A stretch of DNA of 37,125 nucleotides from Streptomyces hygroscopicus (GCF_026168105.1 NZ_LBMW01000063.1:1-37125); one strand, 5' to 3'. Counted from the stretch's first letter, positions 15,009 to 23,668 are shown. Numbers and translations: made by a program. Notes: generated by a model not told the origin, from the letters alone.

Positions 15009-18000
15009 GTGAGCCACATCGTCGTGAAGCGTCCACCCAGGGCGCTGCCGTCCGAAGTGCCCACGGAAGACGTTGTTCTGCAGCCTCCGCCCGAGCTGCC
15101 GCGCGGGCATCAGGAGAGCGTCCTCATGCAACTTCTGCCGACGCTCGGCATGGGCGGCTCGGTGGTCTTCTTCTTCACGAGCGGGCAGCCGTTCATGAAG
15201 ATCATGGGCATGGTCATGATCGCGTCCACGGTGGGCATGTCCATAGCCATGGTGGTCCGCTTCCGTCGCGGGTCGCAGGGCCAGCTCGCCGACCTGAGGC
15301 GCGACTATCTGCGGTACCTGTCCCAGACCCGCGCCACCGCCCTGGACACAGCGAAGGCCCAGCGCGACACGCAGTACTACCTCCACCCCTCGCCCGAGCA
15401 GTTGTGGGCTCTCGTCGCCGAGGGCAGCCGGGTGTGGGAACGCAGGCCGGGCGACGAGGACTTCGCCCAGGTGCGGATCGGCCTCGGTCCGCAGTCGCTG
15501 GCCACCCCGCTGCACGCCCCGGAGACCGGCCCCGTCGACCAGCTGGAGCCGCTGACGGCGGGTGCGATGCAGCGCTTCCTTGCGGTCCACAGCACCCTCG
15601 ACGACCTGCCGATGGCGGTGTCGCTGCGCGCCTTCTACCACGTCACCGTCAGCGGTGAACCGGACTCCGTGCGGTCGTCCGTGCGCGCCCTGGCCGGCTC
15701 GCTGGCCTCGCTGCACTCCCCCGAGGACCTGGTCGTCGCGGTCGCAGCGGGACGCGACGCCCTGGCGCACTGGGAGTGGGTCAAGTGGCTGCCCCACGCG
15801 CAGGCGGGCGGCGCCGTGGACGGCGCGGGCAGCCGCCGCCTGGTCACCGGCGACGCGCACGACCTGGAAGACCTGCTGGCCACCCGTCTGACCGGCCGCC
15901 CGCGTTTCCATCCCGACGCCGCGCCGCTCCCTGAGGAACCGCACATCGTCATCGTCCTCGACGGCCTCTCCCTGCCGCCGGACTCCGTCCTCGCCAACCC
16001 CGAGGGACTGCAGGGCGTCACCGTCGTCGAGATCGTGCCCACGGAGCTCACCGGCGCCCGTGGCGACCTCGCGATCGTCGTCCAGCCGACCTCACTGCAC
16101 CTGCAATCGGCGGCCGGCATCGTCTACGAGGGGACTCCGGACACCCTCTCGTACGAGTCCGCCGAGGCACTCGCCCGGCAGCTGGCCCCGCTGCGAATGG
16201 CCTCGGGCGGTGACGACGACGAACCGCTGCTGGCCAACCTGGAGTTCACCGACCTGCTGAACCTCGGCGACGCGGCGTCCGTCGACACCAAGCGCACCTG
16301 GCGGCCCCGCGCGCTGGCCGAGCGACTGCGGGTGCCCATCGGCGTCGGCGAGGACGGCCGACCGGTCATGCTGGACCTCAAGGAGGCAGCGCAGGAGGGC
16401 ATGGGCCCACACGGCCTGTGCGTGGGCGCCACCGGTTCCGGCAAGTCCGAGCTGCTGCGCACCCTGGTGCTGGGCCTCGCGGTGACCCACTCCTCCGAGA
16501 CCCTGAACTTCGTCCTCGCGGACTTCAAGGGCGGTGCGACGTTCGCCGGTATGGCGCAGATGCCCCATGTGGCGGCCGTGATCACCAACCTGGCGGACGA
16601 TCTCACACTGGTCGACCGCATGGGCGATTCCATTCGCGGTGAGCTCAACCGCCGCCAGGAGATGCTCCGCGACGCGGGCAACTACGCCAACATCCACGAC
16701 TACGAGAAGGCCCGGGCGGCGGGCGCTCCGTTGCAGCCGATCCCCTCCCTCGTGCTGGTCATCGACGAGTTCAGCGAGCTGCTGACAGCGAAGCCGGACT
16801 TCATCGAGATGTTCGTCCAGATCGGCCGCATCGGGCGGTCCCTGGGCGTCCATCTGCTGCTGGCCTCGCAGCGCTTGGAAGAGGGCCGCCTGCGCGGCCT
16901 GGAGACCTACCTGTCGTACCGCATCGGTCTGCGCACCTTCTCGGCGGCCGAGTCGCGCGCGGCACTGGGCGTGCCGGACGCGTACGAGCTGCCGAACGTC
17001 CCCGGCTCCGGCTTCCTGAAGTTCGGCACGGACGAAATGGTGCGCTTCAAGGCGGCATACGTCTCCGGTGTGTACCGCTCGGGCTCGCAACAGGCCGCGC
17101 TGACCGGCGGCCCGCTGCCGGTGGACCGACGGCCGGTGCTGTTCACGGCGGCGGAGGTGCCCGTCCAGTACGCGCCGGTGCCGCAGCAGCGTACGGAGCC
17201 GTCGGAGGTCGACGACGCGCTGGCGGACACGGTGCTCGACGTGATCGTGCGCCGACTGGAGGCGCAGGGCCCGGCGGCCCACCAGGTGTGGCTGCCGCCA
17301 CTGGACAGCCCGCCGTCGCTGGACGGGCTGCTGCCCGGACTCACCGCTGTGCAGGGGCGTGGGCTCACACAGCCCGGTTACGAGGGCGCGGGCCGCCTGG
17401 TCGTCCCCGTCGGCCTGGTCGACAAGCCGTACGAACAGCGTCGCGACGCGCTGTGGGTCGACTTCTCCGGCGCGGCGGGCCACATGCAGGTCCTCGGCGG
17501 CCCGCAGTCCGGCAAGTCGACGCTGCTGCGGGCGCTCATCTGCTCTTTCGCGCTCACCCACACACCGCATGAAGTGCAGTTCTACGGTCTGGACTTCGGT
17601 GGCGGCGGCTTGGCGGCGGTGTCCGGGCTGCCGCACGTGGGCGGTGTCGCGTCCCGCCTGGACCCGGAGCGCGTGCGGCGCACGGTCTCCGAGGTCTACG
17701 GCGTGATGACGCGTCGCGAGGAGTACTTCCGGTCGTCGGGCATCCCGTCGATCGCCGACTTCCGGGCCCGGCGGGCACGCGGCGACATCTCGGTCACCGA
17801 CCAGCCGTGGGGCGATGTGTTCCTGGTGATCGACGGCTGGGGCAACTTCCGTGCGGACTACGAAGGCCTGGAACCGGCGGTCCTGGAGATCGCGGCACGA
17901 GGTCTCGGCTACGGCATCCACCTGATCGTGACGGCGTCACGGTCGATGGAGGTGCGGGCGAACATGAAGGACCACCTGATGAACCGCCTCGAGCTGCGGC

Positions 18001-18974
18001 TCGGCGACACGATGGATTCGGAGATCGACCGGAAGGTGGCGGCGAACGTCCCGGCGGGCGTGCCCGGACGTGGCGTGTCGCCACAGAAGCTGCACTTCAT
18101 GGCGGCGGTGCCGAGGATCGACGGCCTGACGTCCGACACGGACCTGGCCGACGCGACCGCGGCCCTGGCGACCGAGGTCTCCCGGCACTGGCAGGCGCCG
18201 GGGGCTCCGGAAGTCCGGCTCCTCCCCCGCGAGTTCCCTGCTCAGCAGCTGCCCGCGGGCCACCGCTTCCCGCAGCGCGGCATCGCCTTCGCCCTCGACG
18301 AGGACAATCTCGAGCCGGTCTTCGTGGACTTCGAGCAGGATCCGTTCTTCCTTGTCTTCGGCGAGAGCGAGTCGGGCAAGTCGAACCTGCTTCGGCTGCT
18401 CATCACGCAGCTGACGGAGCGGTACTCGGGCGACGAAGCCAAGTTCTTCGTCATCGACAACCGGCGTTCCCTGCTGGACGTCACCCCGGCCTCGCACCTG
18501 GCGGAGTACATCCCGATGTCCAACGCCATGGACCACCACATGGTCGCCCTTGCCGACCTGATGAAGCGTCGCACACCCACGGCGGACGTCACGGCCCGGC
18601 AGCTGCGGGAGCGCAGCTGGTGGCAGGGACCGACGGTGTACGTGGTCGTGGACGACTACGACCTGGTGTCGACGTCCAGCGGAAATCCGCTGATGGGGCT
18701 CACGGAACTGCTGCCGTTCGCCCGCGACGTCGGCGTGCGGTTCATCATCGCGCGGTCGACGGCGGGTGCGGGGCGGGCCGCGTTCGAACCGTTCATGCAG
18801 CGGATGACCGAGCTGGGCGCGCAGGGCGTGGTCCTCGCGGGTGACCCGGGCGAAGGAGACCTCCTCGGCGGCATCCGGCCGCGGCCCATGCCGGCGGGGC
18901 GGGGCGTCTTCGTCTCGCGCCGACGGGGCAAGCCGCTGGTGCAGACGGGGCTCATGCCGGAGAAGTCCTACTGA
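15009..18974 (+). CDS. eccC: Type VII secretion FtsK/SpoIIIE-type ATPase EccC (three ATPase domains)
   Basis: The 1321-residue product is the motor ATPase of the secretion complex in one polypeptide (mycobacterial ESX-1 splits it in two). Two transmembrane helices lie at about 38-85 (GMGGSVVFFFTSGQPF, then MIASTVGMSIAMVVRF). Three FtsK-like P-loops follow: GATGSGKS (473-480), GPQSGKST (831-838) and GESESGKSN (1118-1126). The first domain has the Walker B pair VIDEF (D586, E587). The second reads LVIDGWGNF, and the third reads VVVDDYDL, lacking the usual Glu. Degenerate second and third sites are known in this family. Start GTG at 15009. Cargo with WXG turns, such as the esx pair, is expected to bind the C-terminal domain. 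Confidence 0.95.
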   Translation: MSHIVVKRPPRALPSEVPTEDVVLQPPPELPRGHQESVLMQLLPTLGMGGSVVFFFTSGQPFMKIMGMVMIASTVGMSIAMVVRFRRGSQGQLADLRRDYLRYLSQTRATALDTAKAQRDTQYYLHPSPEQLWALVAEGSRVWERRPGDEDFAQVRIGLGPQSLATPLHAPETGPVDQLEPLTAGAMQRFLAVHSTLDDLPMAVSLRAFYHVTVSGEPDSVRSSVRALAGSLASLHSPEDLVVAVAAGRDALAHWEWVKWLPHAQAGGAVDGAGSRRLVTGDAHDLEDLLATRLTGRPRFHPDAAPLPEEPHIVIVLDGLSLPPDSVLANPEGLQGVTVVEIVPTELTGARGDLAIVVQPTSLHLQSAAGIVYEGTPDTLSYESAEALARQLAPLRMASGGDDDEPLLANLEFTDLLNLGDAASVDTKRTWRPRALAERLRVPIGVGEDGRPVMLDLKEAAQEGMGPHGLCVGATGSGKSELLRTLVLGLAVTHSSETLNFVLADFKGGATFAGMAQMPHVAAVITNLADDLTLVDRMGDSIRGELNRRQEMLRDAGNYANIHDYEKARAAGAPLQPIPSLVLVIDEFSELLTAKPDFIEMFVQIGRIGRSLGVHLLLASQRLEEGRLRGLETYLSYRIGLRTFSAAESRAALGVPDAYELPNVPGSGFLKFGTDEMVRFKAAYVSGVYRSGSQQAALTGGPLPVDRRPVLFTAAEVPVQYAPVPQQRTEPSEVDDALADTVLDVIVRRLEAQGPAAHQVWLPPLDSPPSLDGLLPGLTAVQGRGLTQPGYEGAGRLVVPVGLVDKPYEQRRDALWVDFSGAAGHMQVLGGPQSGKSTLLRALICSFALTHTPHEVQFYGLDFGGGGLAAVSGLPHVGGVASRLDPERVRRTVSEVYGVMTRREEYFRSSGIPSIADFRARRARGDISVTDQPWGDVFLVIDGWGNFRADYEGLEPAVLEIAARGLGYGIHLIVTASRSMEVRANMKDHLMNRLELRLGDTMDSEIDRKVAANVPAGVPGRGVSPQKLHFMAAVPRIDGLTSDTDLADATAALATEVSRHWQAPGAPEVRLLPREFPAQQLPAGHRFPQRGIAFALDEDNLEPVFVDFEQDPFFLVFGESESGKSNLLRLLITQLTERYSGDEAKFFVIDNRRSLLDVTPASHLAEYIPMSNAMDHHMVALADLMKRRTPTADVTARQLRERSWWQGPTVYVVVDDYDLVSTSSGNPLMGLTELLPFARDVGVRFIIARSTAGAGRAAFEPFMQRMTELGAQGVVLAGDPGEGDLLGGIRPRPMPAGRGVFVSRRRGKPLVQTGLMPEKSY

Positions 18975-19023
18975 TCGATCAGGGGGCCGCGTCGACCGTG
19001 TGACGTCGATGCGGCCCAAGCCT

Positions 19024-19063
19024 CACAGCCCCCGTCCGTGCGAAAAGCCGGGCGGGGGCTGTG
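19024..19063. terminator. Terminator hairpin between convergent eccC and the 19090 gene
   Basis: cacagcccccgtccg (19024-19038) pairs with 19049-19063 in 15 bp with one G-U pair. It has a 10-base loop containing aaaa. It lies 50 bases after eccC and about 26 bases beyond the stop of the convergent gene, so it may act in both directions. No long U-run follows. Confidence 0.7.
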
Positions 19064-19089
19064 ACTTGTTCGGGCGGCGGGCAGACGGC

Positions 19090-20385
19090 TCAGCGGAACC
19101 GGATGACGTGCACGGCGCGCACTCCGGTCTGGTCGAGCGCCGGGACGGAATCCGAGGAGCCGTCGATCAGCGCGACGCCCTGCGCCGTGTGCACGGCGTT
19201 GAGCAGCCATCCGACGGACTCGCGCCCGCGGGCGTCCAGGCGCCGTACCCACACGACCGCCCTGGCGTTGAGGGGGAAGCCCCGCAACTCGTCCATCGCC
19301 GCACCCCAGTCCGCGTGCTCGGTCGCGGAAAGCACGGGCCCGAGCTGCGACAGCGTGGGTTCGAACCAGGCCGCATGGGCGGGAGGCGGCGGTGCCGGCA
19401 ATCCCGCGGACCCCGGCTCCTCACCCGCGTCCCAGCGGTTCAGCCAGTTCCAGGGGTAGGCATTGGGCAGACCGAAGGGGGCCGTCGCCTCCTTGGGGAC
19501 GACCACCGCGGCGTCGAGCATGGCGTCCTGCCAGCGTCCGTCTCGCAGATGACGCCTGGTGTTGCACGCGAACACCCAGCCGCGCCGGATCTCGTCCTGC
19601 GGTGCGGGCCCGACCAGTTCGACCTCTCCGTGATAGGCCTGGTCCAGCCAGAGTTGGGCCTTGCGGAGCGCGGACTGGTAGTCGGGTGCCTCCGCTTCCC
19701 ACGGCCAGCGCGGAGGCTGCGCCCGGGGCGCAGCACGCATGAGGACCAACGCGCGCAGCCCGGACGTGTCGAGCTTCCCCAGCCCCCCCGTCTGCGCGTC
19801 CAGGAAGACGACCTGCCCCTTGTTGTTGTGCGCGTAGAGCAGATTGCCACTCGCCTCGACCCCGCCCAGCTCACGGCGGATCCAGACCACACCTCGGGTG
19901 TCGGGTCCCGGTTCGGCCATGGCCCTGATCACCGAGTCCCAGTCGCTCACCGGGACGTGCTCGAAGTCCGGGAAATAGCGGTGCGTCAGCCTGGCCCACC
20001 AGCCGGGAGCCTCGTCGGACGGCTGCCAGGGCAGCGGGACCGACGGGGCGCCGTCGATGGCGGAGTGCACGGTCACGACGCAACCGCGCGCGTTGATCCG
20101 GCGGGCCTGGTTCGTGACCCGGGCCGCCGCCTCCTGAGGGGCGGCCGGGTTGAGGTCCGCAAGGGGATCACTGGCGGCGGGGTGGAACGGGGAGCTTCCG
20201 TCCTTCGGGACGACGACCGAGGCCGCCAGCATGGGAGTGGCGGGGTATCCCGGTTGGGCCAGGGTCCGGCAGCCGAACATCCAGGCGGCGGGGGTCTCGT
20301 GCACCGGGTGGGGGACGGAGAGTTCGACGAGACCGCCGTAGGTGTGGCCTAGCCAGGCTGCGGCTCGCTGGTCAGGGCTGTGCAT
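19090..20385 (-). CDS. Duplicated [Imm35/YrhB-like + inactive papain-fold toxin-like] protein
   Basis: The product has 431 residues in two homologous halves (about 5-217 and 238-431). Each begins with a YrhB/Imm35-like segment (WMFGC then MLAASVVVPKDGSSPF in half 1; WVFACN then MLDAAVVVPKEATAPF in half 2). Each ends with a copy of the toxin tip of the neighbouring 20701 gene (GVVWIRRELG then QVVFLDAQTGG; AVVWVRRLDA then GVALIDGSSDS). The Asp position is kept (D196, D408), but the His 15 residues before it is Asn181 in half 1 and Trp393 in half 2. No Cys corresponding to C450 of the toxin is evident. It is therefore probably a pseudo-enzyme. Start ATG 20385 has AAGGAG eight bases upstream. It overlaps the immunity gene by 14 bases. 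Role (decoy, antagonist or regulator) is inferred. Confidence 0.8.
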   Translation of the reverse strand: MHSPDQRAAAWLGHTYGGLVELSVPHPVHETPAAWMFGCRTLAQPGYPATPMLAASVVVPKDGSSPFHPAASDPLADLNPAAPQEAAARVTNQARRINARGCVVTVHSAIDGAPSVPLPWQPSDEAPGWWARLTHRYFPDFEHVPVSDWDSVIRAMAEPGPDTRGVVWIRRELGGVEASGNLLYAHNNKGQVVFLDAQTGGLGKLDTSGLRALVLMRAAPRAQPPRWPWEAEAPDYQSALRKAQLWLDQAYHGEVELVGPAPQDEIRRGWVFACNTRRHLRDGRWQDAMLDAAVVVPKEATAPFGLPNAYPWNWLNRWDAGEEPGSAGLPAPPPPAHAAWFEPTLSQLGPVLSATEHADWGAAMDELRGFPLNARAVVWVRRLDARGRESVGWLLNAVHTAQGVALIDGSSDSVPALDQTGVRAVHVIRFR

Positions 20386-20701
20386 CTCGGTAGCTCCTTG
20401 GACGCCAGTCGTCGGTCGGCCAGTCACCCGACGCGCGTCGGCTCATGTACTCGTCCATCGGGAACCCCGTCGGCGGAAATTCGACCGCCTCGCCGTTGTG
20501 CGGCACGATCACCACGGACATGAAGGGCGCATCCGCGATGTTCCCTGTCTCGAGGTGCTCTTTCCAGTCGAAGCGAATCGCCCAGCCGAATTCATATTCC
20601 ACACACTTCTCCGGAAGGAGAACCAAGGATTCTGCCTTGTCCGGGTACGCACTCCTGATGAAAGCAGCAGCCGATTCAAGCGCTTCGGACTTGCTCAACA
20701 T
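20372..20701 (-). CDS. Imm35/YrhB-type immunity protein
   Basis: The product has 109 residues. An N-terminal helix (SEALESAAAFIRSAY) is followed by beta-strands of the YrhB/Imm35 fold (CVEYEFGWAIRFDW, then FMSVVIVPHNGEAVEFPPTG). Such proteins neutralise toxins with papain-fold or similar tips. Its ATG overlaps the toxin stop (TAATG), with GGAG seven bases upstream in the toxin end, so translation is coupled. It was matched by pattern, not by search. The sequence is richer in A/T than the next gene, in line with recent acquisition together with the toxin tip. Confidence 0.8.
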   Translation of the reverse strand: MLSKSEALESAAAFIRSAYPDKAESLVLLPEKCVEYEFGWAIRFDWKEHLETGNIADAPFMSVVIVPHNGEAVEFPPTGFPMDEYMSRRASGDWPTDDWRPRSYRDAQP

Positions 20702-22404
20702 TACTTGACTCCGTCGCGATATGGTATATGACCGATGGAGGAGACGTCCTTTTCGAGCAACCCCAATGTGCCGGACTGACCGTCGAGGAAGACGACTCCA
20801 TGCGGGGTATTCACGGCGTTGAACACATGCGCCGTGCCATTGGGACGGCTGATGTACACCACGCTCCTCGAGCCCTCGCCTCTGCCCTGCAGGTCGCGAA
20901 TGATGTCATCGTAGCTGTTGACCTTGTCGTAATGCCCTTTGGCCCGGTTCGCGAGGCCAAGAGCTTCCGGGTCGACGTGCTCAGGATACTGCAGGGGCGC
21001 CGCGGTGGCCGCTTCGCCGTCCAGATTCTTGTTGACGGCTATCACATTCTGACTGCAGTTCTGCGTATAGCCGGGTTCGCCAGTCTTGTTGACGTCCTTG
21101 AGGAACGGGAACTGATCGTCGATGAATTCCTGGGCGGCTTTCGCATCCACAGAACCGGCGTGGATCGCTTTCTCCGACACATTGTCCGTGCTGCGCGCGA
21201 GATGGCTCCAGTCCTTCCCCGCTCCGGCGAGTTCGTCGCCGGAGTGCAGTCCCTTCGCCATGTTCGCCGCGCCGACCTCCACCCCTTCCTTCGCAGCGGT
21301 CCGCAGGCCGCCCGCGGCCAGACCCATGCCGTCGGTGCCTATGAGCTGGGGAACGAGCCTGCCCAGGGCCTCCGAAGGGTCCTTCTTGAAGGAGTCGATG
21401 AGGGCCTCGGGGATCCGCTCCGGGTGCGCGACCGTCGAGACCAGACCCGACAGGGTCATGCTGACGTGCTGCAGGTAGTCGGCCGGGTGCGTGATGTTGT
21501 ACGGGTCCTCGGGGTTCAACCCGCGGACGAAGTTGACCAGGCCCGCGCCCCCCTTGATGATCCCGCCGCCGAAGTGAAGGACCTCGGTGTTGACGGCGAC
21601 GTACCCGTCGACGGCATCGGCCTCCAGCCGGTCGAGCGGAGGCGGCTCGGCGGGTGCGTGCTTCAGGGCCGCGGTGATCGCCTCCGCGAGGGTGCGACCG
21701 GCCTCGTTGCGCTGCTTGCGCGCCTCCGACAGGATCTGCCGGGCATGCTGAATGTCACTGCGGCCCGGGTCCGTGAATTTCTCCAGGGGAGGCCCGGGGT
21801 CCTTGTTCTCCTTGATCGCGGCGTTATAGGAGTCAACACGCTTGTTGTACGCCTCCACCGCCTGCTCGGAGGCCTTCTTGCCCTTCTTGTACAGGTCAAT
21901 GGCCTCCTGAGCCTGACCCTGCGCCCACTTGACGGTCTCCGCGAAGCCGTCCAGCGCCTTCCCCGCCGCCTCACAAGCATCCGAAGCATGCAGCCACTTG
22001 GGAGGATGCATCGTGAACTTCTCGCGGAAGGCGTCGGCCGACTCGCCCTTCCAGTTCGAGGAGTCCAGGCTGCGCATGCCCTGACCCACCGAGTCGAACG
22101 CGGTGTGGAAGTGCGCCAGATGCTTCGCGGACGCCCGGATCGCCGCCGGATTCCCATGTACCAGGTCGAAGGCGTGGTCGCTCTCACCGAGCTGCCTCTC
22201 ACCCGGCGTGGCGCCCAGGTCCGAAGCGATACTGTCGCCGGCGTACTCCACCGCAGCGGCCAGTTTGTGGGCTCCGACCTTGTCCAGGGTCTCACCCACG
22301 AAGTGGGCACCCTCGTCGATGCCCTCACCGACCATCTTCTTGCCCGCGTTGTAGCCGTCCTCGAGCTTGCCCAGGGCGGCGTTGGCCAGATCACCGATCC
22401 CCAT
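20701..22404 (-). CDS. T7SS-type polymorphic toxin with papain-fold (glutamine-deamidase-like) C-terminus
   Basis: The product has 567 residues. The N-terminal helical domain carries a WXG turn (SNWKGESADAF, W118-G120), which suggests T7SS export. A coiled helical middle (about 140-260) follows, then a hydrophobic/Gly-rich linker around 280-400. The C-terminal domain holds TQNCSQN (C450), GTAHVFNAV (H526) and VVFLDGQSG (D541). The 15-residue His-Asp spacing equals that of the Cys-His-Asp triad known in Pasteurella multocida toxin-type deamidases, which makes glutamine deamidation or peptide-bond attack likely. The start ATG at 22404 overlaps the upstream stop (TGATG). The stop is TAA, unusual in this GC-rich genome. 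The immunity gene follows directly. Target is unknown. Confidence 0.85.
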   Translation of the reverse strand: MGIGDLANAALGKLEDGYNAGKKMVGEGIDEGAHFVGETLDKVGAHKLAAAVEYAGDSIASDLGATPGERQLGESDHAFDLVHGNPAAIRASAKHLAHFHTAFDSVGQGMRSLDSSNWKGESADAFREKFTMHPPKWLHASDACEAAGKALDGFAETVKWAQGQAQEAIDLYKKGKKASEQAVEAYNKRVDSYNAAIKENKDPGPPLEKFTDPGRSDIQHARQILSEARKQRNEAGRTLAEAITAALKHAPAEPPPLDRLEADAVDGYVAVNTEVLHFGGGIIKGGAGLVNFVRGLNPEDPYNITHPADYLQHVSMTLSGLVSTVAHPERIPEALIDSFKKDPSEALGRLVPQLIGTDGMGLAAGGLRTAAKEGVEVGAANMAKGLHSGDELAGAGKDWSHLARSTDNVSEKAIHAGSVDAKAAQEFIDDQFPFLKDVNKTGEPGYTQNCSQNVIAVNKNLDGEAATAAPLQYPEHVDPEALGLANRAKGHYDKVNSYDDIIRDLQGRGEGSRSVVYISRPNGTAHVFNAVNTPHGVVFLDGQSGTLGLLEKDVSSIGHIPYRDGVK

Positions 22405-23078
22405 CAGCCGGCGCCCCCGCCCTGCTGCTGCGCCTGTTGCTGAGCCGCCTCGGCCCGTGCCTCAGGAGACGGCCCGAACGTGTGGTCCAGCGCCTGGTCG
22501 TACTGCTGGTCGCTCACTCCGAGGGCGCGGTGCAGATTCTCGGGGTTGATGCCCATCGGCCCCAGGGTGTGGGAGGTCATCACATCCCGCCCGGCGTCCT
22601 TCCAGCCCTGCTCGCTGTTCGCCAGCGCCTTCTCGAAGGACTGCTGGCTGTAGTCGGCGTGGGCGAGCGCGTTGTTCCGAGCCAGGTCGCCCCAGCTCAT
22701 CTTCGCGATGTCGTCCTCGGAGGCGTTGGGGTTGCCCATCAGGGAGTTCGCGCCGATCTTCAGCGCGCCCTCCACATACTGGTCCTCCTCGTAGAGCGTG
22801 CCCGCCGAAAGGCCCACCGCCTGGGCGAAGTAGTTGCCCTCGCCCACCAGCGCGCGCACGCCCCATTCCCACCGTTCGCAGAACGACTTGAAGGCCGACG
22901 TGGCCGCGTCGTGCCCCAACTCCAGCCCCGAAAGCTCCAGATTGGAGAAACCCCGGCCGACCTCTGCCGCGCTGTCGATGCCGAGCGCCTTCAGCTCGCC
23001 CAGCGTCAGCGTGATGCCCTGCGCGATCTCATTGAGCCCGGTCGCCTTGATGTCCTTGCCGCCGCCGTAATTCACCAC
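22404..23078 (-). CDS. Helical T7SS-associated protein (non-canonical WXG-like), unknown
   Basis: The product has 224 residues, mostly helical. The turn region reads RWEWGVRALVGEGNYFAQAVG (about 69-89), so the WXG triplet is W-E-W-G rather than W-X-G. The C-terminus is rich in Gln/Ala/Gly. Start GTG GTG at 23078/23075 overlaps the SseB-like stop. The stop overlaps the toxin start (TGATG). It could be a chaperone, a co-secreted partner or an adaptor for the toxin. I do not recognise a named family and the function is inferred from position only. Confidence 0.75.
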   Translation of the reverse strand: MVNYGGGKDIKATGLNEIAQGITLTLGELKALGIDSAAEVGRGFSNLELSGLELGHDAATSAFKSFCERWEWGVRALVGEGNYFAQAVGLSAGTLYEEDQYVEGALKIGANSLMGNPNASEDDIAKMSWGDLARNNALAHADYSQQSFEKALANSEQGWKDAGRDVMTSHTLGPMGINPENLHRALGVSDQQYDQALDHTFGPSPEARAEAAQQQAQQQGGGAG

Positions 23079-23668
23079 GCTCGTTCACCGTTCCCGTTCA
23101 CACCCGCGTCCACGGCCGCCGCCTCCGGCACGATCCCCACCACCGGCGGAAGGAGCACGCCCTCCCCACCGCTGCCCACGTCCAGGGCCACTCCGCACGG
23201 CACGTCCATTGCCGGAATCACCACGTCAAGCAGACGCCACCCCTGCACTGCCACGAAGTCGCGCCTGTCCTTCGGAACGTCATGCGCCTCGTCGAACCTG
23301 GCGGATGCCAACGCGTCCGTGAAGGCATGGATCCAGCGCACGCCGCCGAAGTCGGCGGTCAGAAATCCGAGACCGCCGCCGTCGAGCGGAGCGAGGGGGA
23401 CCAGGACCGTGGTGTCCCGGAAGCGGTCGATCGTGTGCCGGATCCGCGCCATACGCCGCGCCGCCTCGTATTCGTCGGGTTCGGCGGGTCCGGCCGTGTC
23501 GAAAGGAACGCGTTCGGCTGGTCCAGCCGTGTCGAAGTGGACGCGTTCGGTCGCGGCCCCGGGCTCTTCGGCGCCGTCTTCTCGTGCGGCGCCGGTGACA
23601 TGGCCGGAGCCGGATTCGCCGCGCTCGGCGGCCTGTTTCTTCAGTTGCTCCCACTCGTCCCAGGCCAT
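23072..23668 (-). CDS. SseB-like domain protein, first gene of the toxin operon
   Basis: The product has 198 residues. The N-terminus has a charged helix (AWDEWEQLKKQAAERGESG) and two copies of an 11-residue unit (ERVxFDTAGPA). The C-terminal domain (VLVPLAPLDGGGLGFLTADF, then WIHAFTDALASARFDEA, then LLDVVIPAMDVPCGVALDVG) resembles SseB-family proteins. ATG at 23668 with GAGGA upstream. The coding region overlaps the next gene. In this position it may be a general partner of T7SS effector loci. The family call is by pattern only and is moderate. Confidence 0.65.
   Translation of the reverse strand: MAWDEWEQLKKQAAERGESGSGHVTGAAREDGAEEPGAATERVHFDTAGPAERVPFDTAGPAEPDEYEAARRMARIRHTIDRFRDTTVLVPLAPLDGGGLGFLTADFGGVRWIHAFTDALASARFDEAHDVPKDRRDFVAVQGWRLLDVVIPAMDVPCGVALDVGSGGEGVLLPPVVGIVPEAAAVDAGVNGNGERAW
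23480..23545 (-). repeat. 33-base in-frame tandem repeat in the SseB-like gene
   Basis: Units 23480-23512 and 23513-23545 are about five substitutions apart. They encode two copies of an 11-residue block around FDTAGPAERV. This is a coding repeat, not a CRISPR array. Confidence 0.8.

Noticed and set aside
16092..17921. 609-codon minus-strand frame inside eccC
   Set aside because: It lies within the eccC coding region, which has three P-loops in the plus frame. The translation is Arg/Gln/His-rich with no recognisable motif.
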